A DNA stretch of 64,000 bases from Pectobacterium parmentieri (GTDB taxonomy: Bacteria > Pseudomonadota > Gammaproteobacteria > Enterobacterales > Enterobacteriaceae): the NCBI RefSeq assembly GCF_001742145.1, contig NZ_CP015749.1, forward strand, positions 3,906,001 through 3,970,000. Reading direction: 5' to 3'. The translations under genes and the position numbers were made by a program. Within the stretch, counting starts at the first letter, position 1. Every line of letters begins with the position of its first letter. The notes under the pieces are model-generated. The model ran no database searches and had not been told where the DNA came from. It saw nothing but the letters and a program-made list of their open reading frames with translations. Shown piece by piece: positions 17,368 through 25,904 of the stretch.

Positions 17368-18153
17368 TCACCCCGCCATGAGCACTTCAACTCCCATTTT
17401 ACCCAAGGCTTCTTTAGCAGCAGCCGGTAGACCAGCGTCTGTGATGATGCTGTCGAATACGCTAAGCGGCGTGGCGAGATGGGTGGCGATGCGGCCATAT
17501 TTTGAAGTGTCACACAGCAGTACGCGTTTTCTGCTGGCTTCCACCGCCGCACGTTTCACCACCACTTTGTCTTCGTTGGGCGTGGACAACCCGCGCAGGC
17601 TCCATGACGAGGCAGAGATAAACGCGATGTCGATAAACAGGTTGCGCAGCGCCTGCGCCACGGCTTCCCCAACGCAGGAACGGTTTTCCCGACACAGCGT
17701 GCCGCCGGTGTGGATCATGCGGCACTGGCTGGATTCAATCAGGAAAGCGGCAATCGCAAAATCGTTGGTGACAATCAGAAGATCGTCGCGTTCTGCCAGC
17801 TCGCGTGCCAGCGATAGCGTGGTCGTGCCCGCATCCAGATAAATGCAGCTATTCAACGGAATGTGCTGCGCCGCCAGTTTACCCATCGCCGCTTTCTGCT
17901 GGCTGAACATCACCGATTTATCCTGATGCGATGGCTCAATGGCTAGCCGTTCAGGCGAACGCACACCGCCGGAGACGCTCAGCAGCAGGCCGTCCTGCTC
18001 CAGTTTTTGCACATCGCGCCGCACCGTCATATGTGACACGCCCAGCCGCTCGATCAGTTCGTTAATACTTACTGCGCCGCGCTCGGCAATCAGCGCCAGA
18101 ATCTGTTGATGACGTTCTACTGGAATCACGCTGTCCTTTCCCTGTTTGATCAA
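17368..18153 (-). CDS. ygbI: DeoR-family regulator of the ltn/otn locus (YgbI-like)
   Basis: A 261-aa DeoR regulator. The N-terminal helix-turn-helix reads RHQQILALIAERGAVSINELIERLGVSHMTVRRDVQKLEQDG. The C-terminal DeoRC sugar-phosphate sensor has YLDAGTTTLSLARELAERDDLLIVTND. It is divergent from ltnD with a 313-bp regulatory region between them, the arrangement of ygbI-ygbJKLMN in E. coli. It is expected to repress the four-carbon sugar acid genes and to respond to a phosphorylated intermediate. Confidence 0.85.
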   Translation of the reverse strand: MIKQGKDSVIPVERHQQILALIAERGAVSINELIERLGVSHMTVRRDVQKLEQDGLLLSVSGGVRSPERLAIEPSHQDKSVMFSQQKAAMGKLAAQHIPLNSCIYLDAGTTTLSLARELAERDDLLIVTNDFAIAAFLIESSQCRMIHTGGTLCRENRSCVGEAVAQALRNLFIDIAFISASSWSLRGLSTPNEDKVVVKRAAVEASRKRVLLCDTSKYGRIATHLATPLSVFDSIITDAGLPAAAKEALGKMGVEVLMAG

Positions 18154-18466
18154 TGCTAATCAGATAAAATCGGTTTGGTAAAGATTGTGAGAAACACCCC
18201 ATTTAATGACGATAATTACCATAAATTCACGCTACAAGCCACGTCAGACATAACAGCCTTCATCATTTCATCATACCAAAATAAACATAAGAAATTGATA
18301 AATATACAAAATAAACAAGATCACATATCAAATGATGTTCCGCTACACTGAATCATCACGATCTCAATGTTAATTTATGTGATAAAAATCACCATAATTT
18401 GTTCTGGTAGTCCTTATATTTAACACCAGAGAACAAAAAATCACTAATTTTAACAAGGCAACCACG
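18154..18466. other. Divergent regulatory region ygbI-ltnD
   Basis: AT-rich, non-coding 313 bp between the divergent regulator and the catabolic operon. It holds the CRP-like site at 18378-18393 and presumably YgbI operators, which I could not define. No small gene is seen. Confidence 0.6.
18378..18393 (+). promoter_or_regulatory. CRP (cAMP receptor protein) site upstream of ltnD
   Basis: TGTGATAAAAATCACC matches the TGTGA-N6-TCACA consensus at 9 of 10 core positions. It is 73 nt before the ltnD start codon, a good place for class I or II activation, and implies catabolite control of the operon. Confidence 0.7.
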
Positions 18467-19381
18467 ATGAAAAAGACTTCTGATTATGCTGTCGCCGTTA
18501 TCGGTCTGGGTTCCATGGGCTTTGGCGCTGCGGCGTCCTGTATCAACGCGGGCCTGACAACATACGGTGTCGATATCAACGCGCAGGCACTGGAGCGGTT
18601 ACGTCAGGCAGGTGCGGCGCAGACCGACACACGTATTGATGCCTTCGCTGACAAGCTGGATGCCGTCGTGCTGCTGCTGGTGAACGCCGCGCAGGTGAAC
18701 GGGATTCTATTCGGTGAACCGCAGGTCGCCGCTAAGCTCAAGCCCGGCACTGTGGTCATGGTGTCTTCCACGATCTCCGCGCAGGATGCCAAAAATATCG
18801 AGCAGCGTCTGGCCGAACATCAACTCATCATGCTGGATGCACCGGTATCCGGCGGTGCAGCGAAAGCCGCCGCAGGCGATATGACGGTGATGGCATCGGG
18901 TTCCGATCTGGCGTTTGAGAAGCTGAAGCCGGTACTCGATGCCGTAGCGGGAAAGGTCTATCGCATCGGTGAAGACATCGGACTGGGTGCAACGGTTAAA
19001 ATTATCCACCAGTTGTTGGCAGGCGTACACATTGCTGCCGGCGCAGAAGCGATGGCGCTGGCCGCCCGTGCCGATATCCCACTGGATATCATGTATGACG
19101 TGGTGACCAATGCCGCTGGAAATTCCTGGATGTTTGAAAACCGCATGCGCCACGTTGTCGATGGCGACTACACGCCAAAATCAGCCGTTGATATCTTCGT
19201 CAAAGATCTGGGATTGGTCACCGACACGGCCAAATCACTCCATTTCCCGCTGCCGCTGGCCTCCACCGCATTCAACATGTTTACCGCCGCCAGCAACGCT
19301 GGGTTCGGTAAAGAAGACGACAGTGCGGTCATCAAAATTTTTAACGGCATTACGCTGCCGGAAAAGAAGGAGGCACCATGA
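18467..19381 (+). CDS. ltnD: L-threonate dehydrogenase LtnD (YgbJ-like)
   Basis: A 304-aa 3-hydroxyisobutyrate-dehydrogenase-family oxidoreductase. The NAD-binding motif AVIGLGSMGFGAA is at the N-terminus; the substrate motif DAPVSGGAAKAAAG and the catalytic Lys in GLGATVKIIHQLL are visible. In the known pathway LtnD oxidises L-threonate to 2-oxo-tetronate. It is the first gene of ltnD-otnK-otnC-otnI-ygbN and overlaps otnK by 4 nt (ATGA). Confidence 0.9.
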   Translation: MKKTSDYAVAVIGLGSMGFGAAASCINAGLTTYGVDINAQALERLRQAGAAQTDTRIDAFADKLDAVVLLLVNAAQVNGILFGEPQVAAKLKPGTVVMVSSTISAQDAKNIEQRLAEHQLIMLDAPVSGGAAKAAAGDMTVMASGSDLAFEKLKPVLDAVAGKVYRIGEDIGLGATVKIIHQLLAGVHIAAGAEAMALAARADIPLDIMYDVVTNAAGNSWMFENRMRHVVDGDYTPKSAVDIFVKDLGLVTDTAKSLHFPLPLASTAFNMFTAASNAGFGKEDDSAVIKIFNGITLPEKKEAP

Positions 19382-20652
19382 TCAAGCTAGGTGTGATTGC
19401 CGACGATTTTACCGGTGCCACAGATATCGCCAGCTTTCTGGTCAACAACGGGCTGCCGACCGTGCAACTCAACGGTGTACCGCCGTCCGATTTTAAGGTC
19501 GACACGCAGGCCGTGGTGATTAGCCTGAAGTCGCGTTCCTGCCCGGCGGAACAGGCCGTGGCGGATTCACTTAAGGCGCTGGCGTGGCTGCAACAGCAGG
19601 GCTGCCAGCAGTTCTACTTTAAATATTGCTCTACCTTCGACAGCACCACGAAAGGCAACATCGGTCCGGTAATCGATGCGCTGTTAGATCAGCTTAGCGA
19701 AACGCAAACCATCATCTCTCCAGCGCTGCCGGTGAACGGAAGAACCGTTTATCAGGGGCATTTATTCGTGATGGATCAATTGCTGTCCGAGTCTGGAATG
19801 CGCCACCATCCGGTCACGCCAATGACAGACAGCAACCTGATGCGCGTGATGGAGCAGCAGGCAACCGGGCGCTGTGGACTGGTGCCGTATGCCGTGATGG
19901 ATCAGGGTGCAGAGGCCGTCAAACAGCGGCTGGCGCAGTTGAAAGAACAGGGTATGCGCTATGTGGTGCTGGATACGCTGAACGAGCAGCACCTGCTGAC
20001 GCAGGGCGAGGCGCTGCGCGACATGAAGCTGGTCACCGGCGGCTCCGGTCTGGCGATTGGTCTGGCACGCCAGTGGGCGGAGTCCGCGACACAAACCGGT
20101 TCCGCCACCGAGGCGGGGAAACCACAATCCGGTGCAGGCGTTGTGCTATCCGGCTCCTGCTCAGTGATGACCAACAAGCAGGTCGCTCACTACCTGAAAC
20201 AGGCGGCGGGTCGTGCCATTGACGTCGCCCGCTGCTTAGCAAGCGATGACGCTCAGAAAGCCTATGTGCAGGAGTTGGCTGACTGGGTAAAAGCACATCG
20301 TGACGACGCGCTCGCGCCGTTGCTGTATGCCACCTCGTCACCCGACGAACTGGCGCAGATTCAGCAGCGCTGGGGGGCGGAAGCCAGTAGCCAGGCAGTA
20401 GAACAACTGTTTGCCGCTGTCGCTCATCAGCTTCAGCAGGATGGCTTTCAGCGTTTCATTATCGCGGGTGGGGAAACCTCCAGCATCGTGGTGCAAACGC
20501 TGGGTATTCACGCGTTCCATATCGGGCCGTCTATTTCTCCCGGCGTGCCGTGGGTACGTTCTACCAATCATCCGCTTTCGCTGGCGTTGAAATCCGGCAA
20601 CTTCGGTGATGAAGACTTTTTTGCCCGCGCCCAAAAGGAGTTTGCCGCATGA
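19378..20652 (+). CDS. otnK: 3-oxo-tetronate kinase OtnK
   Basis: A 424-aa member of the four-carbon acid sugar kinase family (DUF1537), the YgbK orthologue. It starts LGVIADDFTGATDIASFL, the conserved N-terminal nucleotide/substrate motif. The C-terminal Gly-rich loop is seen in RFIIAGGETSSIVVQTLG. It phosphorylates 3-oxo-tetronate at the 4-position. It overlaps ltnD and otnC by 4 nt each, showing tight translational coupling. Confidence 0.92.
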   Translation: MIKLGVIADDFTGATDIASFLVNNGLPTVQLNGVPPSDFKVDTQAVVISLKSRSCPAEQAVADSLKALAWLQQQGCQQFYFKYCSTFDSTTKGNIGPVIDALLDQLSETQTIISPALPVNGRTVYQGHLFVMDQLLSESGMRHHPVTPMTDSNLMRVMEQQATGRCGLVPYAVMDQGAEAVKQRLAQLKEQGMRYVVLDTLNEQHLLTQGEALRDMKLVTGGSGLAIGLARQWAESATQTGSATEAGKPQSGAGVVLSGSCSVMTNKQVAHYLKQAAGRAIDVARCLASDDAQKAYVQELADWVKAHRDDALAPLLYATSSPDELAQIQQRWGAEASSQAVEQLFAAVAHQLQQDGFQRFIIAGGETSSIVVQTLGIHAFHIGPSISPGVPWVRSTNHPLSLALKSGNFGDEDFFARAQKEFAA

Positions 20653-21305
20653 GTGAAAAACACCACAGCACTGAAGCAGTGCTGAACAGCGAGCAGCGCG
20701 CACGCGCGGACATGGTCAAGCTGGGCGCATCCTTTTTCCAGCGTGGCTACGCCACTGGTTCGGCTGGCAATCTCTCGCTGTTACTGGATGACAGCACGCT
20801 ACTGGCAACGCCAACCGGCTCCTGCCTCGGTGAATTGGATGCCGAGCGGCTGTCCAAAGTCAGTCTGAGCGGTGAGTGGATTTCCGGCGATAAACCCTCG
20901 AAAGAGGTCAGCTTCCATCTGTCGATTTACCGTAACGACCCCGAATGCAAAGCGATCGTTCACCTGCACAGCACCTACCTGACGGCGCTCTCGTGTCTGG
21001 AAGGGTTGGATACACAGGACGCCATCAAGCCGTTCACGCCTTACGTGGTGATGCGCGTCGGTAAAGTACCCGTCGTCCCTTATTACCGCCCCGGCGACGC
21101 GCGACTCGGTGAAGATCTGGCAAAGCTGGCCTCGCGTTATAAAGCGTTTTTATTGGCTAACCACGGCCCGGTCGTCACCGGTAAGGATCTGCGAGCGGCG
21201 GCGGACAACATGGAAGAGCTGGAAGAAACCGCCAAGCTGATTTTTATTCTCGGTGACCGAAAAATTCGCTACCTCACCGCTGACGATATTGCCGAGCTCT
21301 CTTGA
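20649..21305 (+). CDS. otnC: 3-oxo-tetronate 4-phosphate decarboxylase OtnC
   Basis: A 218-aa class II aldolase/adducin-family enzyme (YgbL orthologue). Metal-binding His residues are in IVHLHSTYLTAL and in LLANHGPVV; the N-terminal GYATGSAGNLSLLL is the phosphate-binding loop. It decarboxylates 3-oxo-tetronate 4-phosphate to dihydroxyacetone phosphate, joining the pathway to glycolysis. Confidence 0.92.
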   Translation: MSEKHHSTEAVLNSEQRARADMVKLGASFFQRGYATGSAGNLSLLLDDSTLLATPTGSCLGELDAERLSKVSLSGEWISGDKPSKEVSFHLSIYRNDPECKAIVHLHSTYLTALSCLEGLDTQDAIKPFTPYVVMRVGKVPVVPYYRPGDARLGEDLAKLASRYKAFLLANHGPVVTGKDLRAAADNMEELEETAKLIFILGDRKIRYLTADDIAELS

Positions 21306-21323
21306 TGAGCCGAGGAGTTAACC

Positions 21324-22106
21324 ATGCCTAAGTTTGCTGCCAATCTTTCTATGCTGTTTACCGACGTGCCGTTTCTCGATCGCTTTAAAGCCGCTGCCGA
21401 TGCGGGTTTCACTTCGGTCGAGTACCTGTTTCCTTATGAATATCCGGCATCGCTGCTGGCGGAAAAGCTGCGGGAAAATGGCTTGGAGCAAGTGTTGTTC
21501 AATACCGCGCCCGGCAATATCGCCGCAGGCGAGTGGGGCGTGTCTGCCCTGCCCGACCGTGTTGAAGATGCGCACCGGGATATTGATAACGCTCTGGAAT
21601 ATGCACTGGCGCTGAATTGTCCTTCGGTGCTGGTAATGGGGGGCGTCGTTCCACCCGGTGAAGACCGTGCAGCCTATCAGCAAACCTTTATCGATAACCT
21701 GCGCTACGCCGCCGATAAGTTTGCGCCGCACGGTATCAATATCATGATTGAGGCACTGAGCGCGAAGGTGAAACCGAATTATCTGTTCGCCAGTCAATAT
21801 CAGGCGCTGGAATTAGCTAATCTGATCGACCGGCCGAACGTCTATATCCAGTTGGATTTCTTCCACGCGCAGATTGTCGATGGCAACCTGACGCAAATTA
21901 TCCACGATTTGGATGGCCGTATCGGACATATTCAAATTGCCTCTGTTCCTGCACGGCATGAACCCGATGAGGGGGAAATTAATTACCCGTTTATCTTTGC
22001 CGAATTGGATCGCGTGAATTATTCCGGCTGGATTGGCTGTGAATATAACCCACGAGGCAAAACGGAAGACGGGCTGGGATGGGTTAAACCCTGGCTGGAA
22101 AAATAA
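21324..22106 (+). CDS. otnI: 2-oxo-tetronate isomerase OtnI
   Basis: A 260-aa TIM-barrel isomerase of the hydroxypyruvate isomerase (Hyi) family, the YgbM orthologue. It starts [18 protein letters not shown]. Catalytic acidic residues lie in [10 protein letters not shown] and [10 protein letters not shown], with [20 protein letters not shown] and CEYNPRG near the end. It converts 2-oxo- to 3-oxo-tetronate, between LtnD and OtnK. GAGGAG gives a strong ribosome binding site. Confidence 0.92.
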   Translation: MPKFAANLSMLFTDVPFLDRFKAAADAGFTSVEYLFPYEYPASLLAEKLRENGLEQVLFNTAPGNIAAGEWGVSALPDRVEDAHRDIDNALEYALALNCPSVLVMGGVVPPGEDRAAYQQTFIDNLRYAADKFAPHGINIMIEALSAKVKPNYLFASQYQALELANLIDRPNVYIQLDFFHAQIVDGNLTQIIHDLDGRIGHIQIASVPARHEPDEGEINYPFIFAELDRVNYSGWIGCEYNPRGKTEDGLGWVKPWLEK

Positions 22107-22185
22107 ACCATCGCGGCAATGCATTACTATTTTATAAAAAAGCAAACACCAGAGACACCTTGATAAAATACGAGAAAAGGTCAGG

Positions 22186-22210
22186 TTCCCGCATTATTTT
22201 AATGTGGGAA
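22186..22210 (+). promoter_or_regulatory. Hairpin in the otnI-ygbN intergenic region
   Basis: TTCCCGCAT (22186-22194) pairs with ATGTGGGAA (22202-22210), one G-U, around a 7-nt loop. It sits in the 192-nt gap before the transporter gene and may act as an attenuator or mRNA-stability element. Copies of GTCAGGT-like sequence flank it. Confidence 0.45.
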
Positions 22211-22298
22211 TCAGGTCATCCTTTTCTTCAAATAAAACAATAACCCAACACCTTTTCAGCCTCTGAATTGAAAATAATGGGTCAATGAGGATAAGAAC

Positions 22299-23657
22299 AT
22301 GGCCACCTCGCTCTTACTCTGCATCGCTATCGCCGGGGTATTACTCCTGCTGCTGATGGTCATTAAATTTAAAATTCAGCCCTTTGTCGCCCTGCTGGTT
22401 GTCAGTTTACTTGTTGCCTTAGCAACCGGTATTCCTACTGCTGAGGTGATGAAAGTGATTACCTCCGGCATGGGCGGTATTCTCGGTTCGGTGGCAATTA
22501 TTATCGGCCTCGGAGCCATGCTCGGCAGGATGATCGAAGTGTCCGGCGGCGCGGAATCCCTGGCACACCGCTTTGCCCAATTAATGGGACCGGGATTAAT
22601 GGTGGCCGCATTAACCATTGCCGCCTTTATTCTTGGTATTCCGGTCTTTTTCGATGTCGGCTTTATTATTCTCGCCCCGATTATTTACGGCTTTGCGAAA
22701 GTCGCTAAAGTTTCCCCGATTAAATTCGGTTTGCCCGTCGCAGGCGTGATGCTGACGGTACACGTTGCACTGCCGCCCCACCCTGGCCCAGTCGCCGCGG
22801 CTGGCCTGTTGAATGCGGATATCGGTTGGCTGACCATCATCGGCCTGCTGGTGTCGATTCCAGTCGGCATCATCAGCTACTGGGCAGCCAAAGCCATGAA
22901 CCGCCGCAAATATGCGCTTTCCGTCGAGGTACTGGAGCAGCTACAGTTGGCGAAGCCGGAAGACAGCACACCGGATACGGCACCCGTCTCTGCCCCCTCG
23001 GCTGGGCTGATCGCCGCGCTGATCGCCATACCTATCGCCATCATTATGCTCGGCACCGTGTCTGCAACCATTTTGCCAGCCGGACATCCCGTGCGTAACG
23101 TGATGTCACTGGTTGGATCTCCCGCTGTGGCGCTGCTGATTGCACTGGCATTAGCGTTCTGGCTGATCGCTCTGCGTCGCGGTTGGTCGTTGGAAAAGGC
23201 CAGCGGTGTCATGGGCGATGCCATGCCTGCCGCAGCGATGGTCATTATGGTGACCGGTGCCGGTGGTGTGTTCGGCAAGGTGCTGGTGGAGTCAGGCATC
23301 GGTAAAGCGCTGGCGGATACGCTGACCAGCATTCATCTGCCGCTGGTGCCTGCCGCATTTATTCTGTCGTTGGCGCTGCGTGCCTCACAAGGTTCTGCCA
23401 CCGTCGCCATTCTCACCACCTGTGGCCTGCTGAGCGAAGCCGTCAGCAGCCTGAACCAGATGCAGTTGGTGCTGGTGACGCTCTCTGCCTGCTTTGGTGG
23501 GCTGGGCCTGTCGCACGTTAATGACTCCGGTTTCTGGATCGTCACCAAATATCTGGGGCTATCCGTCGCCGATGGCCTGCGTACCTGGACGGTGTTAACC
23601 ACTCTTCTCGGGCTGGCCGGGTTCCTCTTTACCTGGGCGCTTTGGCTGGTCATGTAA
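22299..23657 (+). CDS. ygbN: GntP-family sugar acid transporter (YgbN-like)
   Basis: A 452-aa inner-membrane permease with about 12-14 hydrophobic segments and the GntP-family signatures LPPHPGPVAAAGLLNAD and SQGSATVAILTTCGLL. It is in the same position as E. coli ygbN, last in the ltn/otn operon, and probably imports the threonate or tetronate substrate with protons. It is separated from otnI by 192 nt holding a hairpin, so its expression may be set apart from the enzymes. Confidence 0.9.
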   Translation: MATSLLLCIAIAGVLLLLLMVIKFKIQPFVALLVVSLLVALATGIPTAEVMKVITSGMGGILGSVAIIIGLGAMLGRMIEVSGGAESLAHRFAQLMGPGLMVAALTIAAFILGIPVFFDVGFIILAPIIYGFAKVAKVSPIKFGLPVAGVMLTVHVALPPHPGPVAAAGLLNADIGWLTIIGLLVSIPVGIISYWAAKAMNRRKYALSVEVLEQLQLAKPEDSTPDTAPVSAPSAGLIAALIAIPIAIIMLGTVSATILPAGHPVRNVMSLVGSPAVALLIALALAFWLIALRRGWSLEKASGVMGDAMPAAAMVIMVTGAGGVFGKVLVESGIGKALADTLTSIHLPLVPAAFILSLALRASQGSATVAILTTCGLLSEAVSSLNQMQLVLVTLSACFGGLGLSHVNDSGFWIVTKYLGLSVADGLRTWTVLTTLLGLAGFLFTWALWLVM

Positions 23658-23677
23658 GCTTTTCAACGTTTCACTAC

Positions 23678-23706
23678 GGAAAACCGCCGATATTCAGCGG
23701 TTTTCC
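23678..23706 (+). terminator. Terminator after ygbN
   Basis: GGAAAACCGC (23678-23687) pairs with GCGGTTTTCC (23697-23706); the T-run is inside the right arm. It ends the ltn/otn operon. Confidence 0.8.
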
Positions 23707-23956
23707 TCGTTATGCCAAAAAATACGCCCGTTTTACTCTTATATTCCACATCTGCCTATCCATGTGCTGCCTTTATAATGTGCTCATGGCAAGGGACAGC
23801 GTGCTCTCCTGCCAGGCAAGTCTGCATAATACATACACTATGTCATCAACAGTGCATGTCATCAGAAATACGTCCTATTCCTGACCTATCGTAGATAGCA
23901 GCCCAATCCATGAGGCTAAGCCTGTATCAATCGATGAAGAATAATAAAGGAACACT
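23707..23956. other. Region between ygbN and the first MCP gene
   Basis: Non-coding upstream region of the first MCP gene. I see no clean FliA-type promoter, operator or small gene. Confidence 0.4.
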
Positions 23957-25636
23957 ATGAATTTTTTAGCAAAAATGAAGCTTGGCACCATGCTGGGTTC
24001 TGGCTTCGCCTCTGTCATTATCATCGGTCTGATGGTCGCCGTTCTGGGTCGCGTACACCTCGCTAATCTGGGTAAGGATATTGAATCACTCTCTGAAAAA
24101 AATCTGACCAACCTGCTTCTCATTCAGGACACCAAAAGTGGTTTTGAGGTTGTCGCCCGTGTAGTCCGTAATATCGGTCTCTCACAAGACAACGCCCGTA
24201 TACAGGAAGAAAAACGCCTGTTTGATCAGCAGATTACCCGAAATAATGAAGCGCTGGCGAAAGTCTATAAACAGCTTGCCGAACCGGAGGCTCGTGATCT
24301 GCTGGAACAACTCACACAGGCACGGCCGGTTTATCTGCAAGCGGTGAATAAGGCCATTGCATTAAGCCTCTCCGGGGTGCCCGAAGAAAAAGTGCAGGCA
24401 ACATTAGTCATGGTCAATGAAATGCCACCCGCACAGGCGTCCGTTTTCGCGGCTCTGGACGGGCTGACTGCGTTGCAGAAAGAGCAAACGATGAAAATGA
24501 CGACCAACGCTATGAATAAAGCCAAGGATGATGGAAATATGCTGCTGCTGTTTGCTGCGTTCTCAGTATTCATCGGGATTTTTATCTCCATTCTGATCAC
24601 CCGCACGATAAAGAACCTGCTGGGTGGCGAAGTGACTTACGCCGCACAGATCGCCCAAGCGGTTGCGCAGGGAAATCTGGCTGTCGCGATCAATCTCCGC
24701 TCTGGAGACGATCGCAGCGTGCTAGCAGCAATGGATGGTATGCGTAAAAGCCTGAGCAGTATCGTTGAACAAGTGCGTGAGAGCAGTGAATCTATCGCAA
24801 CCGGCGCCAGCCAGATCGCCGCAGGCAGCACCGATCTCAGCCAGCGCACGGAAGAACAGGCGGCCAACCTGCAACAAACCGCCGCCTCAATGGAAGAGAT
24901 GAGCCAAACGGTACACCAGAATTCGGATACGGTACGTAACGCCGCTCAACTGGCGCAGGCCGCCAGCAACACTGCCGCTAAAGGCGGTGAAGCCGTCAGC
25001 AATATTGTTGTTACCATGCAAGAAATCACCAACAGCTCACACAAAATTGGTGACATCATCAGCGTCATTGACAGCATCGCCTTCCAGACTAATATTCTGG
25101 CGCTCAATGCCGCAGTAGAGGCTGCACGAGCGGGTGAGCAAGGCCGTGGTTTTGCCGTGGTGGCGGGCGAAGTGCGCTCGCTGGCACAGCGCTCCGCCAC
25201 CGCCGCCAAAGAGATTAAAGCGTTGATCGACCACAGCGTCGAGAAAGTCGAGACGGGTTCTGTTCTGGTCAGCAATGCGGGAACGACGATCGAAGAATTA
25301 GTGCGTCAGGCTCGACACGTTGCCGATCTGATCGGCGAAATTGGCGTCACCACGCAGGAACAAGAGTCCGGCGTCTCACAGATTCATGATGCCGTTAACC
25401 AACTCGATCAGGTGACGCAACAGAACGCCGCGCTCGTTGAGCAATCCGCGTCTGCTGCCGATAGCCTGAGCGATCAGGCAGCCCATCTGGTAGAGCTGAT
25501 GAAAGTCTTCATCGTTGACGGCGGAACGTCGCAGCGCATTGCGCCCGCGTTAAAAAGACCCTCAAGCGCAAAGCTTTCCCTAACGAACCATAAAAGCGGT
25601 ACAGGAAACCACAGTCAAAACTGGGAACAGTTCTAA
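23957..25636 (+). CDS. Methyl-accepting chemotaxis protein 1 of 4
   Basis: A 559-aa Tar/Tsr-type receptor. TM1 is about 11-31, the periplasmic four-helix ligand domain about 34-190, TM2 194-215, then HAMP and a 36-heptad-type signalling domain. The methylation region reads [20 protein letters not shown]. The CheA/CheW-contacting tip reads [20 protein letters not shown], followed by [21 protein letters not shown]. The C-terminus is NWEQF, a variant of the NWETF tether bound by CheR and CheB. The ligand cannot be read from sequence. It is the first of four tandem paralogues and shares its signalling half almost exactly with MCP2. Confidence 0.95.
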   Translation: MNFLAKMKLGTMLGSGFASVIIIGLMVAVLGRVHLANLGKDIESLSEKNLTNLLLIQDTKSGFEVVARVVRNIGLSQDNARIQEEKRLFDQQITRNNEALAKVYKQLAEPEARDLLEQLTQARPVYLQAVNKAIALSLSGVPEEKVQATLVMVNEMPPAQASVFAALDGLTALQKEQTMKMTTNAMNKAKDDGNMLLLFAAFSVFIGIFISILITRTIKNLLGGEVTYAAQIAQAVAQGNLAVAINLRSGDDRSVLAAMDGMRKSLSSIVEQVRESSESIATGASQIAAGSTDLSQRTEEQAANLQQTAASMEEMSQTVHQNSDTVRNAAQLAQAASNTAAKGGEAVSNIVVTMQEITNSSHKIGDIISVIDSIAFQTNILALNAAVEAARAGEQGRGFAVVAGEVRSLAQRSATAAKEIKALIDHSVEKVETGSVLVSNAGTTIEELVRQARHVADLIGEIGVTTQEQESGVSQIHDAVNQLDQVTQQNAALVEQSASAADSLSDQAAHLVELMKVFIVDGGTSQRIAPALKRPSSAKLSLTNHKSGTGNHSQNWEQF

Positions 25637-25643
25637 TTACCCA

Positions 25644-25668
25644 CAGGGGGATGCCACGCATCCCCCTG
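25644..25668 (+). terminator. Hairpin after MCP1
   Basis: CAGGGGGATG (25644-25653) and CATCCCCCTG (25659-25668) form a perfect 10-bp stem with a 5-nt loop, followed by a weak T-rich tail. Confidence 0.75.
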
Positions 25669-25755
25669 CTTATATTCTTTCACCTCCCGCCACACACAGC
25701 ATTTGCCGTTTTTCCTCATCATCGTGCGCCATGCCACAGCAGTAAGAATTAAAAT

Positions 25756-25782
25756 CAATGTTTTCCCCAAAAATGCCGATAT
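25756..25782 (+). promoter_or_regulatory. Sigma-28 (FliA) promoter of MCP2
   Basis: CAATGTTT (25756-25763), an 11-nt spacer, and GCCGATAT (25775-25782) fit the FliA consensus TAAAGTTT-N11-GCCGATAA at 6 of 8 and 7 of 8 positions. It lies 122 nt before the MCP2 start and ties its expression to the flagellar cascade. Confidence 0.65.
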
Positions 25783-25904
25783 TTCAGACTGAACGGGTCA
25801 GTTATTCACCTAAAGGATCGGGAACCACGCCAGTACATTGCTTCCTGAGAATAAAAAAACTCACGTAATAACGATATACCTTTTAAATAGGTCATGGGGA
25901 TAAC

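Noticed and set aside
17192..17842. 216-aa rightward frame
   Set aside because: Mostly antisense to the DeoR regulator, which has strong family motifs.
23757..23956. FliA promoter upstream of MCP1
   Set aside because: No GCCGATAA-like -10 at correct spacing from a TAAAGTTT-like -35.
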